A stretch of DNA of 64,000 bases from Niabella sp. (GCA_027493055.1 JAPUDO010000075.1:1-64000), one strand, 5' to 3'. Shown: positions 19,508 through 28,233, counted from the stretch's first letter. Made by a program: numbers and translations. The notes: generated by a model not told the origin, from the sequence alone.

Positions 19508-20632
19508 CTATGTTGTTTTCCTGTAATTCCAGATAGCAAAGCTGTTTAATGCAACGGCAAATATTGCAAGATAGCCTAACTCCGTTTTTATATCTGCAAA
19601 CCCGCTTCCTTTCAAAACAATTAAACGAACAACTTTAATAAAGTGTGTTACAGGTGTGCAGTTTGAAAGGGTTCTTGCCCAGCCCGGCATACTGTCCGTG
19701 CTGGTAAAAAAGCCACTCATCAGCATAAATATCATCATAAAGAAAAAGGCTATGAACATGGCCTGTAATTGCGTGTTAGCAAAAGTGGAAATCAATAAAC
19801 CTAAACCCAGCAAGGCAACCAGGTAAACGGCTGCAAACAAATAAAGCACTAGCAGGCTTCCTTTAGGAAAAATTCCGTAAACCAGATACATTACCGTTAA
19901 TCCTACGGTAAATACAATCATGCCTACTATCCAGAATGGTATAAGCTTCCCGAGTATGAACTGCCATTTCTGAATGGGCGTTACATTGATTTGCTCAATA
20001 GTGCCGATCTCTTTTTCTCTTACAATATTCAACGCGGTAATGAAGCCGCCAATTATAGTGAGCAATAAAACCAAAATGCCGGGAACCATATAGTATTTGT
20101 ACTCCGCTCTTGGATTATACCAATTGGCGCTTGCTACTGAAATTTTTGCAGCCGGTGCTGCTGTGGAACCATTAGGCAACTTTATGTTTATATCAAGATT
20201 ACTGTTAAAATCAGCAAGAACCGAAACCAGGTAGGAACCACCTAACGAAGCTTTTGTTCCGTTAATTGCATCTACAGACAGGTTAACTTTCTGGCTTCCT
20301 TCCCGCACAAGGTTCTTCTCAAAGCCGGGCGGAATTTCCAGCACCAAATCGGCAGTACCGTATTCGATCATTTCCAGGCCTTCTTTATAGGAAAAAGCAC
20401 TACTAACTATTTTGAAATAACCCGATGATGCAATTTTATTTTCCAACTTTCGGGAGTAACTGCTATGGTCGTGGTCTATATAGGCAACGTTTATATTCTT
20501 CACCTCAAAATTGGCAGCTAACGGCAGTATAATCAGCTGCATGACAGGCACCACAAGCATCATTGCCAAAATGGTTTTATCCCTGAATATCTGGCGAAAC
20601 TCCTTTTGTAATATGAAACGTAATACTTTCAT
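19508..20632 (-). CDS. ABC-2 type export permease (YbhR/YbhS-like), last in the efflux operon
   Basis: The 374-residue protein has one N-terminal membrane segment after FRDKTIL, a large extracytoplasmic loop (about 40-170) and five or six membrane segments between about 178 and 370, with the REKEIGTIEQINVTP cytoplasmic helix between them. This is the layout of the ABC-2 permeases in YbhFSR-type exporters. It pairs with the second permease at 21347. The two are separated by a repeat-bounded cassette rather than adjoining as in typical operons. The gene ends 30 bp from the convergent metZ gene. Confidence 0.88.
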   Translation of the reverse strand: MKVLRFILQKEFRQIFRDKTILAMMLVVPVMQLIILPLAANFEVKNINVAYIDHDHSSYSRKLENKIASSGYFKIVSSAFSYKEGLEMIEYGTADLVLEIPPGFEKNLVREGSQKVNLSVDAINGTKASLGGSYLVSVLADFNSNLDINIKLPNGSTAAPAAKISVASANWYNPRAEYKYYMVPGILVLLLTIIGGFITALNIVREKEIGTIEQINVTPIQKWQFILGKLIPFWIVGMIVFTVGLTVMYLVYGIFPKGSLLVLYLFAAVYLVALLGLGLLISTFANTQLQAMFIAFFFMMIFMLMSGFFTSTDSMPGWARTLSNCTPVTHFIKVVRLIVLKGSGFADIKTELGYLAIFAVALNSFAIWNYRKTT

Positions 20633-20647
20633 TCCTGATTTATTTAT

Positions 20648-20667
20648 GCCACAGATGCACAGATAAT
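20648..20667 (+). repeat. CACAGATG repeat, copy 1 (left edge of cassette)
   Basis: GCCACAGATGCACAGATAAT in direct orientation lies between the permease start and the GxxExxY stop. It is nearly identical to the reverse complement of the copy at 21291-21310, so the two bound the GxxExxY gene as inverted repeats. Confidence 0.8.
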
Positions 20668-20691
20668 ATTCCTGACATCATCTATAGCTTA

Positions 20692-21066
20692 TTATAATAT
20701 CAATCGTTTATAGTTTAACCTTATCTCTCCAAAATTAACCAGAAGCACCACTCTGTTTTGTGATACTTTTAAATAATTAATAGCTTGAGCAATGTGCTCA
20801 TTGGCAATGGAAGACGCGCCCTTCACCTCCAGGACAATATTATCAAACACTACAAAATCAGCATAAAATTTATGCGGCAGGATAACTCCTTTGTAATTGA
20901 CAGCATATTCTTTTTCTCTTTTGTAAGGGATTCCTGCATTCCGGAACTCATACTCCAAAGCATCTTTGTACACAATTTCCAGGAATCCTGCACCGAGATT
21001 ATTGTGTACTTCCATACAAGTCCCAATGATTTCATAAGTTTTTTCCTTTGCGATAAAGTTTTTCAT
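20692..21066 (-). CDS. GxxExxY family protein, PD-(D/E)XK nuclease-like
   Basis: The 124-residue protein carries the family motif GFLEIVY (GxxExxY) near residue 27. The later stretch KFYADFVVFDNIVLEVKG provides the spaced D and ExK residues of a PD-(D/E)XK nuclease-like core. No catalytic activity has been proven here. The ATG at 21066 is chosen; a longer frame to 21198 reads through a copy of the CACAGATG repeat and is not credible. The gene sits between two permease genes of an export operon and is bounded by inverted repeats at 20648 and 21291, which looks like an inserted cassette. Its distance from any DNA-repair or phage gene makes its role open. Confidence 0.8.
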   Translation of the reverse strand: MKNFIAKEKTYEIIGTCMEVHNNLGAGFLEIVYKDALEYEFRNAGIPYKREKEYAVNYKGVILPHKFYADFVVFDNIVLEVKGASSIANEHIAQAINYLKVSQNRVVLLVNFGEIRLNYKRLIL

Positions 21067-21097
21067 GGTATTTGTTTTTAGGTTAGAAATATAGTTA

Positions 21098-21117
21098 GCC
21101 ACAGATGCACAAATAAT
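21098..21117 (+). repeat. CACAGATG repeat, copy 2
   Basis: GCCACAGATGCACAAATAAT lies 31 bp upstream of the GxxExxY start, in direct orientation, one mismatch from copy 1 within the core. Confidence 0.75.
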
Positions 21118-21185
21118 GCCTATCTGATTTCTATTGTAGCTGTTTGTGCATTCATTGCCAAACATTAGACTCTTCAAGTTTAAAA

Positions 21186-21205
21186 AACATCTAGGCATCT
21201 GTGGC
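21186..21205 (-). repeat. CACAGATG repeat, copy 3 (degenerate)
   Basis: The reverse complement reads GCCACAGATGCCTAGATGTT, inverted relative to copies 1 and 2. Confidence 0.65.
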
Positions 21206-21290
21206 TATTTTCTTTCTCTATTTACCATGTTCTCCTAATTCACATTGATGATATATATGTTCGTCACTCATTGTATTCTCCATATTTAAA

Positions 21291-21310
21291 AATATCTGTG
21301 CATCTGTGGC
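21291..21310 (-). repeat. CACAGATG repeat, copy 4 (right edge of cassette)
   Basis: The reverse complement reads GCCACAGATGCACAGATATT. With copy 1 it forms terminal inverted repeats around a 663-bp segment. A partial copy (AAAACATCTGAGC) follows near 21330. Confidence 0.8.
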
Positions 21311-21346
21311 TATTTTATCTCCTTATTTAAAAACATCTGAGCTCCT

Positions 21347-22450
21347 TTACAACCTTATCTTAAAATTCTTCAATGCAACAAACAACAATCCCGTCGCCAT
21401 TCCAGCCAGGATGAGTGTTTCCTTCCACACATAACCAAAACCAAGTCCTTTGAGCATTACACCTTTTATAATGGCATAATAGTATTTTGACGGTATGATA
21501 TAGGATATCCATTGAAATATTTTGGGCATATTCTCTAAAGGGAACATAAAGCCTGTAAAAAAAATGGTTGGCAGCATCATTCCCATCATGGATATCAACA
21601 TAGCCGTTTGCTGCGAAGTAGTAAGGTTGGATATCAGCAAACCGAGCGAAAGGCAGGTAATGATAAACAAAATGCTTTCTGCAAAAATCAGCAGCAGGCT
21701 TCCCCTGACCCCAACATTCAGCAAGAATACCGACAGTAATAAAATAATAATAAAATCAATGAGTGACAGCACCAGGTAAGGAACTGCTTTTGCAATCAAT
21801 ACCATTATTGGCTTGAAAGGTGATACCAGCAGAATCTCCATTGTTCCCAGTTCTTTTTCACGCACTACTGCAACAGATGTAAGTGCAGTGCTTACAATCA
21901 TAAAGATCAAAGCAATAACGCCGGGAATAAAGTTGAGCGAGCCGTTCTGCTCTTCATTGTATAACTGCCGCATTTCAGGAATAATCTGATACGCCAGCTT
22001 TGCTGTAGGATTAAGTTCCTGCTGATAATTATTGATAATATTATTCAGGTAGTTTGTAACTACTGTTGCCGTATTTGGATCGGAAGCATCGGCAATAACC
22101 TGCACCTGTGCACCGCCTGTTTTATAAATATCGGAACCAAAGTTTAAGGGGAATAATATAGCACATTTTATTTCGCCCTGTTTAAACCGCTGCTCAATAT
22201 CCCTGTAATTTAATGCGGCGTCCTTTATCTGAAAATAAGAACCTGACTGTATCCTGGAAATAATCTGCTCCGACTGCACATCGCGGGCATTATCCAGAAC
22301 CGCAATACCGATATTTTTTACTTCGCTGCTCAATGCAAATCCGAAAAGAATGATTTGTACAATAGGCATTCCAAAAAGAATTAGCAACGTGCGCCTGTCC
22401 CTGAACACATGGTAAAACTCTTTACGTATGAAAGCTAATAATTGTTTCAT
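21347..22450 (-). CDS. ABC-2 type export permease (YbhS-like)
   Basis: The 367-residue membrane protein has a first membrane segment near 22-42, an extracytoplasmic domain (about 45-165) and about five membrane segments from 170 onward. The REKELGTMEILLVSPFKP cytoplasmic stretch matches that of the partner permease at 19508. Together they should form the channel for the two ABC ATPases upstream. A 116-bp gap separates its start from the methyltransferase stop, so transcription from the tolC-side promoter is plausible. The substrate is unknown. Confidence 0.88.
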   Translation of the reverse strand: MKQLLAFIRKEFYHVFRDRRTLLILFGMPIVQIILFGFALSSEVKNIGIAVLDNARDVQSEQIISRIQSGSYFQIKDAALNYRDIEQRFKQGEIKCAILFPLNFGSDIYKTGGAQVQVIADASDPNTATVVTNYLNNIINNYQQELNPTAKLAYQIIPEMRQLYNEEQNGSLNFIPGVIALIFMIVSTALTSVAVVREKELGTMEILLVSPFKPIMVLIAKAVPYLVLSLIDFIIILLLSVFLLNVGVRGSLLLIFAESILFIITCLSLGLLISNLTTSQQTAMLISMMGMMLPTIFFTGFMFPLENMPKIFQWISYIIPSKYYYAIIKGVMLKGLGFGYVWKETLILAGMATGLLFVALKNFKIRL

Positions 22451-22566
22451 TTTTGATTATTGTTTTGAACTACATAGAAGCATAGTTTTTTCTTCTTCTG
22501 TTTTCAGTTTATCATGATTGGCCAAGGCAAAATAGAGACCGAAGTCTTGTTTCAAGGCTTTTTGTT

Positions 22567-23406
22567 TTATGTTTTTGCAACCAGGAAAAATTCCCCGCTT
22601 GCAGGAACCAGGTTGTCGCTTCTGCCTTTAAAATATTTTTCTGTCATATCTTTTGTTGAAATAATTTGGATGTCTTTCAGGCCAATTTCCACCGCAAGTT
22701 TCATAATTTCTTCGATGGAGAAAAAGCTGATAAAAGGAGTTCCGGAAGCAGCGGCTCCTTTGATAGCCATTTCCTGCATCGGCTTATCTTCTTCGTCAAG
22801 CTGTTCCAAAGGCAAATAAAATGCTATTGCAACGGTTGAGCCGGGTGCAAGCAAAGTCATCTTTTTCAGTGTGTCTGTAATTGCTTCTTTTGTAAGATAA
22901 AGCGTAACGCCGGTACAGGAAACAACAGCTTTTTTGTGAATGTCAAATCCTTTGTTTAATAGTTCTGCCCACCAGGACGAGGTTTCAAAGTCAACAGGAA
23001 CAAAGTGAAGATTCGCCGGAATTTTGTACTCCTTTTCATTTAATTTTTCTTCTTTCCAGGCTAACGTGTCGGGCTGGTCAATTTCATAAACATCAGTTTG
23101 AGAACAAATTTCCGTATTTCGTTGAGCAAAACTGTCAAGGCCTGCTCCAAGCAAAACATATTGAGTGATGCCTTTTTCAATTTGCTCTTTAGCTATATCT
23201 TCAACAAAACGGGCTCGGGCTACAATAGAAGCCCGAAGTCGTTTGGTAAATTTCATATCAGGGCGTTCCTGCCAATCACTTTCTGGGTTGATCAGGTCAT
23301 ATCCAATTTTGTCTTCAATGATATACGGCTTTTCGTCTGTGCAAACGTGCAAAGCTCTCCATAAGGCTGTCCGTAATGCTGTATTGTCTGGTTGTTTTGT
23401 TGTCAT
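22567..23406 (-). CDS. LCMT/Ppm-type SAM-dependent methyltransferase
   Basis: The product is 279 residues from the ATG at 23406; an upstream ATG at 23436 is also in frame and would add ten. It has the leucine-carboxyl-methyltransferase-like motif VLLGAGLDSFAQRN, then VYEIDQP (acidic residue for SAM ribose) and FVPVDFE. Members of this family modify small molecules such as polyketides or protein carboxylates. It lies inside the efflux operon between ATPase and permease genes, so the natural substrate may be related to the exported compound; that is inference only. No signal peptide is seen. Confidence 0.82.
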   Translation of the reverse strand: MTTKQPDNTALRTALWRALHVCTDEKPYIIEDKIGYDLINPESDWQERPDMKFTKRLRASIVARARFVEDIAKEQIEKGITQYVLLGAGLDSFAQRNTEICSQTDVYEIDQPDTLAWKEEKLNEKEYKIPANLHFVPVDFETSSWWAELLNKGFDIHKKAVVSCTGVTLYLTKEAITDTLKKMTLLAPGSTVAIAFYLPLEQLDEEDKPMQEMAIKGAAASGTPFISFFSIEEIMKLAVEIGLKDIQIISTKDMTEKYFKGRSDNLVPASGEFFLVAKT

Positions 23407-23484
23407 AATTTTTGTTTTATGAGCGGTATCTGCCAACTTATTTTTTTGTATTTGTCAAAGCATGTCTTTAATTATCAAAACACA

Positions 23485-24225
23485 TCAATCACCACTCCGC
23501 TTTGCGCCTCTTGCCAACTGATAAAAAACATCGTCCATAGTATTGGTGTTAAACCTGTTTTTTAGATTTGCAGGCGTATCCAGCGCTTCCACACGGCCGT
23601 CCACCATTACACTGATACGGTTACAGTATTCCGCTTCGTCCATATAATGCGTGGTTACAAATACCGTAATGCCGTTAGCTGCAGCTTCGTAAATCATATC
23701 CCAGAACTGGCGTCTGGTTACAGGGTCTACGCCTCCTGTTGGCTCATCTAAAAACACAATTTTCGGACGGTGGAAAATAGCAACCGAAAAAGCCAGTTTT
23801 TGCTTCCAGCCCAACGGTAGTTCACCTACTAATTTTTTTGCTTCTTTTTCCAGGCCCAATGTGCTGATCAATTCATTACTGCGCGTTTTTATTTCTGCTC
23901 CTGAAACACCATACACGCCTCCGTAAAACTCAATATTCTCCAATATGGTCAAATTATCATATAATGAAAATTTCTGACTCATATAACCAATATTCCTTTT
24001 GATTTTTTCCTGCTGTTTATACACATCAAAACCCGCTACGGTGGCTTCTCCTGAAGTAGGATAAGAGAGGCCGCAGAGAATGCGCATAGCCGTTGTTTTG
24101 CCTGCCCCGTTAGCCCCAAGAAAGCCGAATATCTCACCCTGCGCCACATCAAAGGAAACGCTGTCGACGGCTTTGAAATCACCAAACTGCTTTGTGAGAT
24201 TTTTACAGATGATTGCCTTTTCCAT
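23485..24225 (-). CDS. ABC transporter ATPase, second (degenerate-signature) subunit
   Basis: The ATPase has Walker A GANGAGKT, Q-loop region GYMSQKFSLYDNL, and Walker B VFLDEP with GGVDPVTRR. The signature motif reads LPLGWKQKLAF instead of LSGGQ, which is typical of the second nucleotide-binding domain in YbhF-like exporters. I use the ATG at 24225, giving 246 residues; a GTG at 24252 is also in frame and overlaps the AAA gene stop by four bases. It should pair with the ATPase at 24808 and drive the two ABC-2 permeases. Confidence 0.88.
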   Translation of the reverse strand: MEKAIICKNLTKQFGDFKAVDSVSFDVAQGEIFGFLGANGAGKTTAMRILCGLSYPTSGEATVAGFDVYKQQEKIKRNIGYMSQKFSLYDNLTILENIEFYGGVYGVSGAEIKTRSNELISTLGLEKEAKKLVGELPLGWKQKLAFSVAIFHRPKIVFLDEPTGGVDPVTRRQFWDMIYEAAANGITVFVTTHYMDEAEYCNRISVMVDGRVEALDTPANLKNRFNTNTMDDVFYQLARGAKRSGD

Positions 24226-24248
24226 TTTCTGATTATTATTTGTTCTGT

Positions 24249-24824
24249 TCACGCTCCAATGTGTGACAAAATAAACTGCCTACGATTCTCTATTGTATCC
24301 TTAGGAACGATAATTGGTTGATAACCGTATTGCTTATACGTTTCTATCATCTTCTCAAATGTATATGCGGCTTCTGCCCAACTTTGCTTTCGTTCGTTAT
24401 CGGTTTCATATATTTCTTTCCAGGGAGGTAAAACAAAAACAGTAAGGTTATACCGGTATTGCTGAGCCATTTCCTCAAATTCATCAGGCATAGCAATCCC
24501 TTCCATATTCATATAACAAATACTATCCAAAATACCCCTATCGAACAAATAAACAGCTGCCTGATCCCGATTTGCAATATGCCGATATGTTTCAACAGAT
24601 TTTAAAAACATCAATTGCGCATATTCAGCTTTATCTTTCCAGGGTAAAGCTACCCCGCCTATCGCCATTTGATCTTTGATTATCTGCCTCGCATCTTCGG
24701 GTACAACAAAAAAGCCATCACTTTCTAAAGCACCCAGCAATGATGTTTTACCACATCCGGGACCGCCTGTTATTACGTATAAGTTTTGATAGGTATTCAT
24801 ATTTGTATCATTCGCTATTTTCAT
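24249..24824 (-). CDS. Small AAA family NTPase (AAA_28/NadR kinase-like)
   Basis: The 191-residue protein is a P-loop NTPase with GGPGCGKT at 20-27, a DRGILD stretch near 93-98 and a lid-like C-terminus, resembling AAA_28 proteins and NadR-type kinases. Phosphorylation of a small molecule is possible, but the substrate is unknown. Starts at 24824 and 24800 are both in frame; the first overlaps the stop of the upstream ATPase gene, which suggests translational coupling. The gene does not belong to the usual YbhFSR operon set. Confidence 0.75.
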   Translation of the reverse strand: MKIANDTNMNTYQNLYVITGGPGCGKTSLLGALESDGFFVVPEDARQIIKDQMAIGGVALPWKDKAEYAQLMFLKSVETYRHIANRDQAAVYLFDRGILDSICYMNMEGIAMPDEFEEMAQQYRYNLTVFVLPPWKEIYETDNERKQSWAEAAYTFEKMIETYKQYGYQPIIVPKDTIENRRQFILSHIGA

Positions 24825-25725
24825 TCATCAAACAAATAAAACTGTCTTCGATAGTTGGTGTTATCAATTTTACTTCCAGCCCCTCCAGATTGTTCCTGCC
24901 GGCAACCCGCATTACACTCAGGGCATCTGCATCATTGGCCTTCATAGTAAGATGTATATATTCGCCAAAGGCATAACAGCTTTCAACTTCGGCATCTGCG
25001 CGCAGATCATGTAAGAGCTTATAAATATTATCAGCTTTAGCGGCAAACAATGGTTTAGGAAAACGTTGCACAATATTACCCGGTGTATTAATGGACATAA
25101 TACTGCCATTTTGTATCAGTGCGATGCGGTCGCAAAGCGTGGCTTCGTCCATATAGGGCGTAGAAACTATAATGGTAATACCTTGTTTTTTCAGCTTACC
25201 CAACATTTCCCAAAACTCTTTCCGTGAAACTACATCCACGCCTGTGGTCGGTTCATCCAGGAACAGAATGACGGGCTTATGAATTAAAGCACAACACAAG
25301 GCTAACTTCTGTTTCATTCCACCCGAAAGTTTGCCTGCCCTGCGGTTACTAAAGGGTTTTATCTGCTCATAAATATCTTTGATAAGCTCATAATTTTCTT
25401 CAATAGTGGTACTGAATACTGTTGCAAAAAAGGTCAGGTTTTCTTTTACTGTTAAATCCTGGTACAGCGAAAAGCGGCCGGGCATATACCCTACGATATT
25501 GCGGATTTTCCTGTAATCTTTTACCACATCCAAACCTTCTACGGTTGCTGTGCCACTATCTGCAAGCAATAGTGTGGTCAATATACGGAAGAGTGATGTT
25601 TTGCCCGCTCCATCAGGGCCGATCAAACCAAACAGCTCTCCCTTTTGCACTTCAAAGGAAACATCATTTACGGCTTTTACATCTCCGTAGGTTTTGACGA
25701 TACTTTTTACTTCAACTGAAACCAT
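24808..25725 (-). CDS. ABC transporter ATPase, first subunit
   Basis: The 305-residue ATPase carries Walker A GPDGAGKT at about 36-43, Q-loop region GYMPGRFSLYQDL, intact signature LSGGMKQKLAL, and Walker B ILFLDEPTTGVD. The last 70 residues form a C-terminal extension beyond the ABC core. With the ATPase at 23485 it matches the two halves of YbhF, here encoded separately. It is preceded by an inverted pair of CACAGATG repeats in the gap to hlyD and overlaps the AAA gene by 17 bp. Confidence 0.9.
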   Translation of the reverse strand: MVSVEVKSIVKTYGDVKAVNDVSFEVQKGELFGLIGPDGAGKTSLFRILTTLLLADSGTATVEGLDVVKDYRKIRNIVGYMPGRFSLYQDLTVKENLTFFATVFSTTIEENYELIKDIYEQIKPFSNRRAGKLSGGMKQKLALCCALIHKPVILFLDEPTTGVDVVSRKEFWEMLGKLKKQGITIIVSTPYMDEATLCDRIALIQNGSIMSINTPGNIVQRFPKPLFAAKADNIYKLLHDLRADAEVESCYAFGEYIHLTMKANDADALSVMRVAGRNNLEGLEVKLITPTIEDSFICLMNENSE

Positions 25726-25736
25726 ATTATTTTTTT

Positions 25737-25757
25737 GCTACAGATGCACAGATATTT
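25737..25757 (+). repeat. CACAGATG repeat, copy 5
   Basis: GCTACAGATGCACAGATATT lies immediately before the start of the ABC ATPase gene. It is inverted relative to the copy at 25835-25860, so the 125-bp gap could fold into a large hairpin. Confidence 0.75.
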
Positions 25758-25790
25758 TTACTGAGCATCTCTGATTTTAAACCCAATCTT

Positions 25791-25860
25791 GCCACAGATA
25801 TATTATTGTACTCATGTTTATCATTGCTTATTTTCATCTGTGCATCTGTGCATCTGTGGC
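25791..25860 (-). repeat. CACAGATG repeats, copies 6a and 6b
   Basis: A partial direct copy (GCCACAGATAT) at 25791 is followed by an inverted, tandemly extended copy at 25835-25860, whose reverse complement repeats GATGCACA twice after GCCACA. The tandem unit is eight bases (CACAGATG). The copy ends exactly where the hlyD stop begins. Confidence 0.75.
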
Positions 25861-26798
25861 TATCTGTCATTAAACAAAACCTCGCCGTACATTCCGATTT
25901 TCAGATAGCCGTCGTTCTTTACCCTTACTTTTATAGCATAAACAAGGTTAGCTCTCTCATCTTTGGTTTGAATGGTCTTAGGCGAAAATTCAGATTTGGC
26001 TGAAACCCAGGTAATCGTTCCCGGGTATTCTTTATAATTGTCTTTGCCATTATCAATCCTCACTTTTACCTGCTGCCCAACTTTTATTTGCGGCAGTTGT
26101 GCACCTGTGATATAAGCCTTTAAATTGAGCGTGTCAGTATTGGCAATTTTGTACAGCGGCTTACCTACTACCTGCATTTCACCCTGTAAAGCATAGCTTA
26201 CCAATACAGTTCCGGTAACCGGATTTATTATCTGGCCTTTATTGATCTGCTCCTGGAGCTGCTCCGAGGCTCTCTCCATCGGAGCTTTCTCACTTAATAT
26301 GCTGCGGTTTTGGACGTTAGTGTTGTAGGTATTCAGTTTTAATTGCTGTTCGGTTACCGCAATTTGCTTTTTCAACTGGTCAATAGCCGCATTGATATCA
26401 TCCAACTGTTTGCGTGTGGCTGCATCTGCTTCTACCAGGTTTTCAGTACGTGTTTTTTCTCTTAACTGTTGTGTCAACTGTGATTGCTGCACCTCAAGCT
26501 GACGGTGTACCAATTCTGCCTGGTCATTTGGAGCAGCTGTTTTTTCGCTCAATGCAGCAATGCTGGCTTCGGTTTGCAGCTTTTGAAGTTCTACAACTTT
26601 AACATCAATCTGCCCAATCTTATCTCCTGCCTGTAATTGATTACCTTCTTTCACGCTATAAGAAAGCAACACACCATTTTGCTGTGCCGATACAATAACT
26701 TCATCCGCTTCAAAATTTCCCGAAGCATCATAATCATTTTTAGAGGCACAGGCATGCAGCAATAACGCCACTGAAATAAATACTATTAGTTTTTTCAT
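25860..26798 (-). CDS. HlyD-family membrane-fusion lipoprotein
   Basis: From the ATG at 26798 the protein has 312 residues and begins MKKLIVFISVALLLHAC, a lipoprotein signal. It then has two biotinyl-lipoyl-like half motifs around a long coiled-coil hairpin (about 75-185), and a beta-barrel region with GQQVKVRIDNG. This is the adaptor linking the inner-membrane exporter to the TolC-like channel, like YbhG. An upstream ATG at 26858 is in frame, but its first residues are encoded by a CACAGATG repeat and I reject it. Confidence 0.88.
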   Translation of the reverse strand: MKKLIVFISVALLLHACASKNDYDASGNFEADEVIVSAQQNGVLLSYSVKEGNQLQAGDKIGQIDVKVVELQKLQTEASIAALSEKTAAPNDQAELVHRQLEVQQSQLTQQLREKTRTENLVEADAATRKQLDDINAAIDQLKKQIAVTEQQLKLNTYNTNVQNRSILSEKAPMERASEQLQEQINKGQIINPVTGTVLVSYALQGEMQVVGKPLYKIANTDTLNLKAYITGAQLPQIKVGQQVKVRIDNGKDNYKEYPGTITWVSAKSEFSPKTIQTKDERANLVYAIKVRVKNDGYLKIGMYGEVLFNDR

Positions 26799-26824
26799 TT
26801 TGATTGTTGTTTTATTTTTAAGTT

Positions 26825-26844
26825 GCCACAGATGCACAGATGTT
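26825..26844 (+). repeat. CACAGATG repeat, copy 7
   Basis: GCCACAGATGCACAGATGTT lies 27 bp upstream of the hlyD start, between hlyD and tolC. Confidence 0.75.
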
Positions 26845-26876
26845 TTTAATTCTTTCAAACGGGAAATTTATTTTAC

Positions 26877-26896
26877 GTCACAAATGCATGGATATA
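26877..26896 (+). repeat. CACAGATG repeat, copy 8 (degenerate)
   Basis: GTCACAAATGCATGGATATA is a diverged direct copy in the same hlyD-tolC gap. Confidence 0.45.
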
Positions 26897-26958
26897 TTTT
26901 AAGAATTACTTAATCATCATATACTCTCATCTGTATTCCGATATATCGGAATGGCTTT

Positions 26959-28233
26959 TTAATTACCTGTGATAAATTTTTGATTGTATTGAGCCTGTAG
27001 CAGCTGTATTTCATGCAGTATCTTGTTCTGCCTGGCCAGATGCTCTGCATTTACTTTTTGGATGTACTCGTGCGTAGTTATCATCCCATTATTCAACTGT
27101 GCTGCCGCTGACTTTGTAACGGAGGCTCGCAAAGAAACCGCCTGTTCATCCTGCTTAATGAGTTCTATATATTTTTTTACATTTTCATCCTGCTGTGCTA
27201 AATCAAGCCGGGTGTTGAACAAAAATGTTTCCCTGTCCGCTTCTACGGATTGCTGGTTGAGCAATAATGTATTTTTCTTATTTGACAAAGTGTAAAGACT
27301 ACCCAATGACCAGTTAAACCGTAAGCCTGTTACAAACCAGGGGCCAAATTTATTTTCAATAATATTTAGCGTTGGCCTGCCATAAGCTCCCTGGAAAAAC
27401 GCACTTACCTGCGGCAGATACCCCGACTTTAAATCTTTTTGCTGCACATCATAAATAGATCTTTGCAGGTCAAATGACTTTAATTCCGGCCTGTTGATGG
27501 AAGGTTGAATAACTTTTGTTTCAGGAATTGCCAGCTGTGCAGCCTCAGTGAGCTCTTTACCAATAAATAATGAAAGCATTTTTAAATAAGCCGTTCGATT
27601 GGCTTTGCATTCCGTTCCTGCCATTTCGATATTCACAATCTCAGCTCTCAGCTCATCAAGGCTGCTTCTGAAGGCAACACCATTTTCAAGTGCTGCTTCG
27701 GTTTTTTGTATCTGCGTTTGCAGGTTTGACTTATTCAGCTCGTTTTGCTTTAGCTGCGCGTCCATCAGCAAAACAGAAAAGAAGATATTATTTATCCTGC
27801 TGTTGATAGCATACAGGTTGGTTTCCAGGCTTTGCTCCTGCAATTCCATACTGGCGCTGATCAGCTCTTTTTGGTTTTTGGTGCTGCCCCCGTCATACAA
27901 AAGCTGGCTCACCTCGCCCTGTATTTTGTATTGGTCTTTACTGATGGAGGGAAGCGCTATTCCCGATGGCAAAGAGGAACCCATAGCATCAGCGAAGCTC
28001 ACTGTTTGCGACTGGTAAGTAGCCTGCCCGGAAAAATTTACCTGCGGCAGGTATCGTTTATTAGCATTCTGAATATCATAGTCGCTGGTTTTGATAATCA
28101 AATCCATTTTTTTGATAGCAGGGTAATTTGCCTTTGCCAACCGATAACAGTCTTCCAGTGGTAGCGGCTGCCCGTTTACTATGCCATAGGTAAACAGCCA
28201 ATAAGTAATGGCCAATAATATTTTCCTGATCAT
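26959..28233 (-). CDS. TolC-family outer-membrane efflux protein
   Basis: The 424-residue protein has a signal peptide (ending near GIVNGQ), then the paired helical repeats typical of TolC-like channels: LEDCYRLAKANYPAIKK near the start, SDYDIQNANKRYLPQV, and a second repeat near RPELKSFDLQ. The length and Gln/Asn/Ala-rich helices fit. It is the first structural gene after tetR, and a TetR-like operator lies 18-33 bp upstream of its ATG. It should complete the tripartite exporter with HlyD and the ABC-2 permeases. Confidence 0.9.
   Translation of the reverse strand: MIRKILLAITYWLFTYGIVNGQPLPLEDCYRLAKANYPAIKKMDLIIKTSDYDIQNANKRYLPQVNFSGQATYQSQTVSFADAMGSSLPSGIALPSISKDQYKIQGEVSQLLYDGGSTKNQKELISASMELQEQSLETNLYAINSRINNIFFSVLLMDAQLKQNELNKSNLQTQIQKTEAALENGVAFRSSLDELRAEIVNIEMAGTECKANRTAYLKMLSLFIGKELTEAAQLAIPETKVIQPSINRPELKSFDLQRSIYDVQQKDLKSGYLPQVSAFFQGAYGRPTLNIIENKFGPWFVTGLRFNWSLGSLYTLSNKKNTLLLNQQSVEADRETFLFNTRLDLAQQDENVKKYIELIKQDEQAVSLRASVTKSAAAQLNNGMITTHEYIQKVNAEHLARQNKILHEIQLLQAQYNQKFITGN

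Noticed and set aside
20648-26896. CRISPR-like array from the CACAGATG repeats
   Set aside because: Spacing is irregular, orientation is mixed, genes lie between copies and no cas genes are present.
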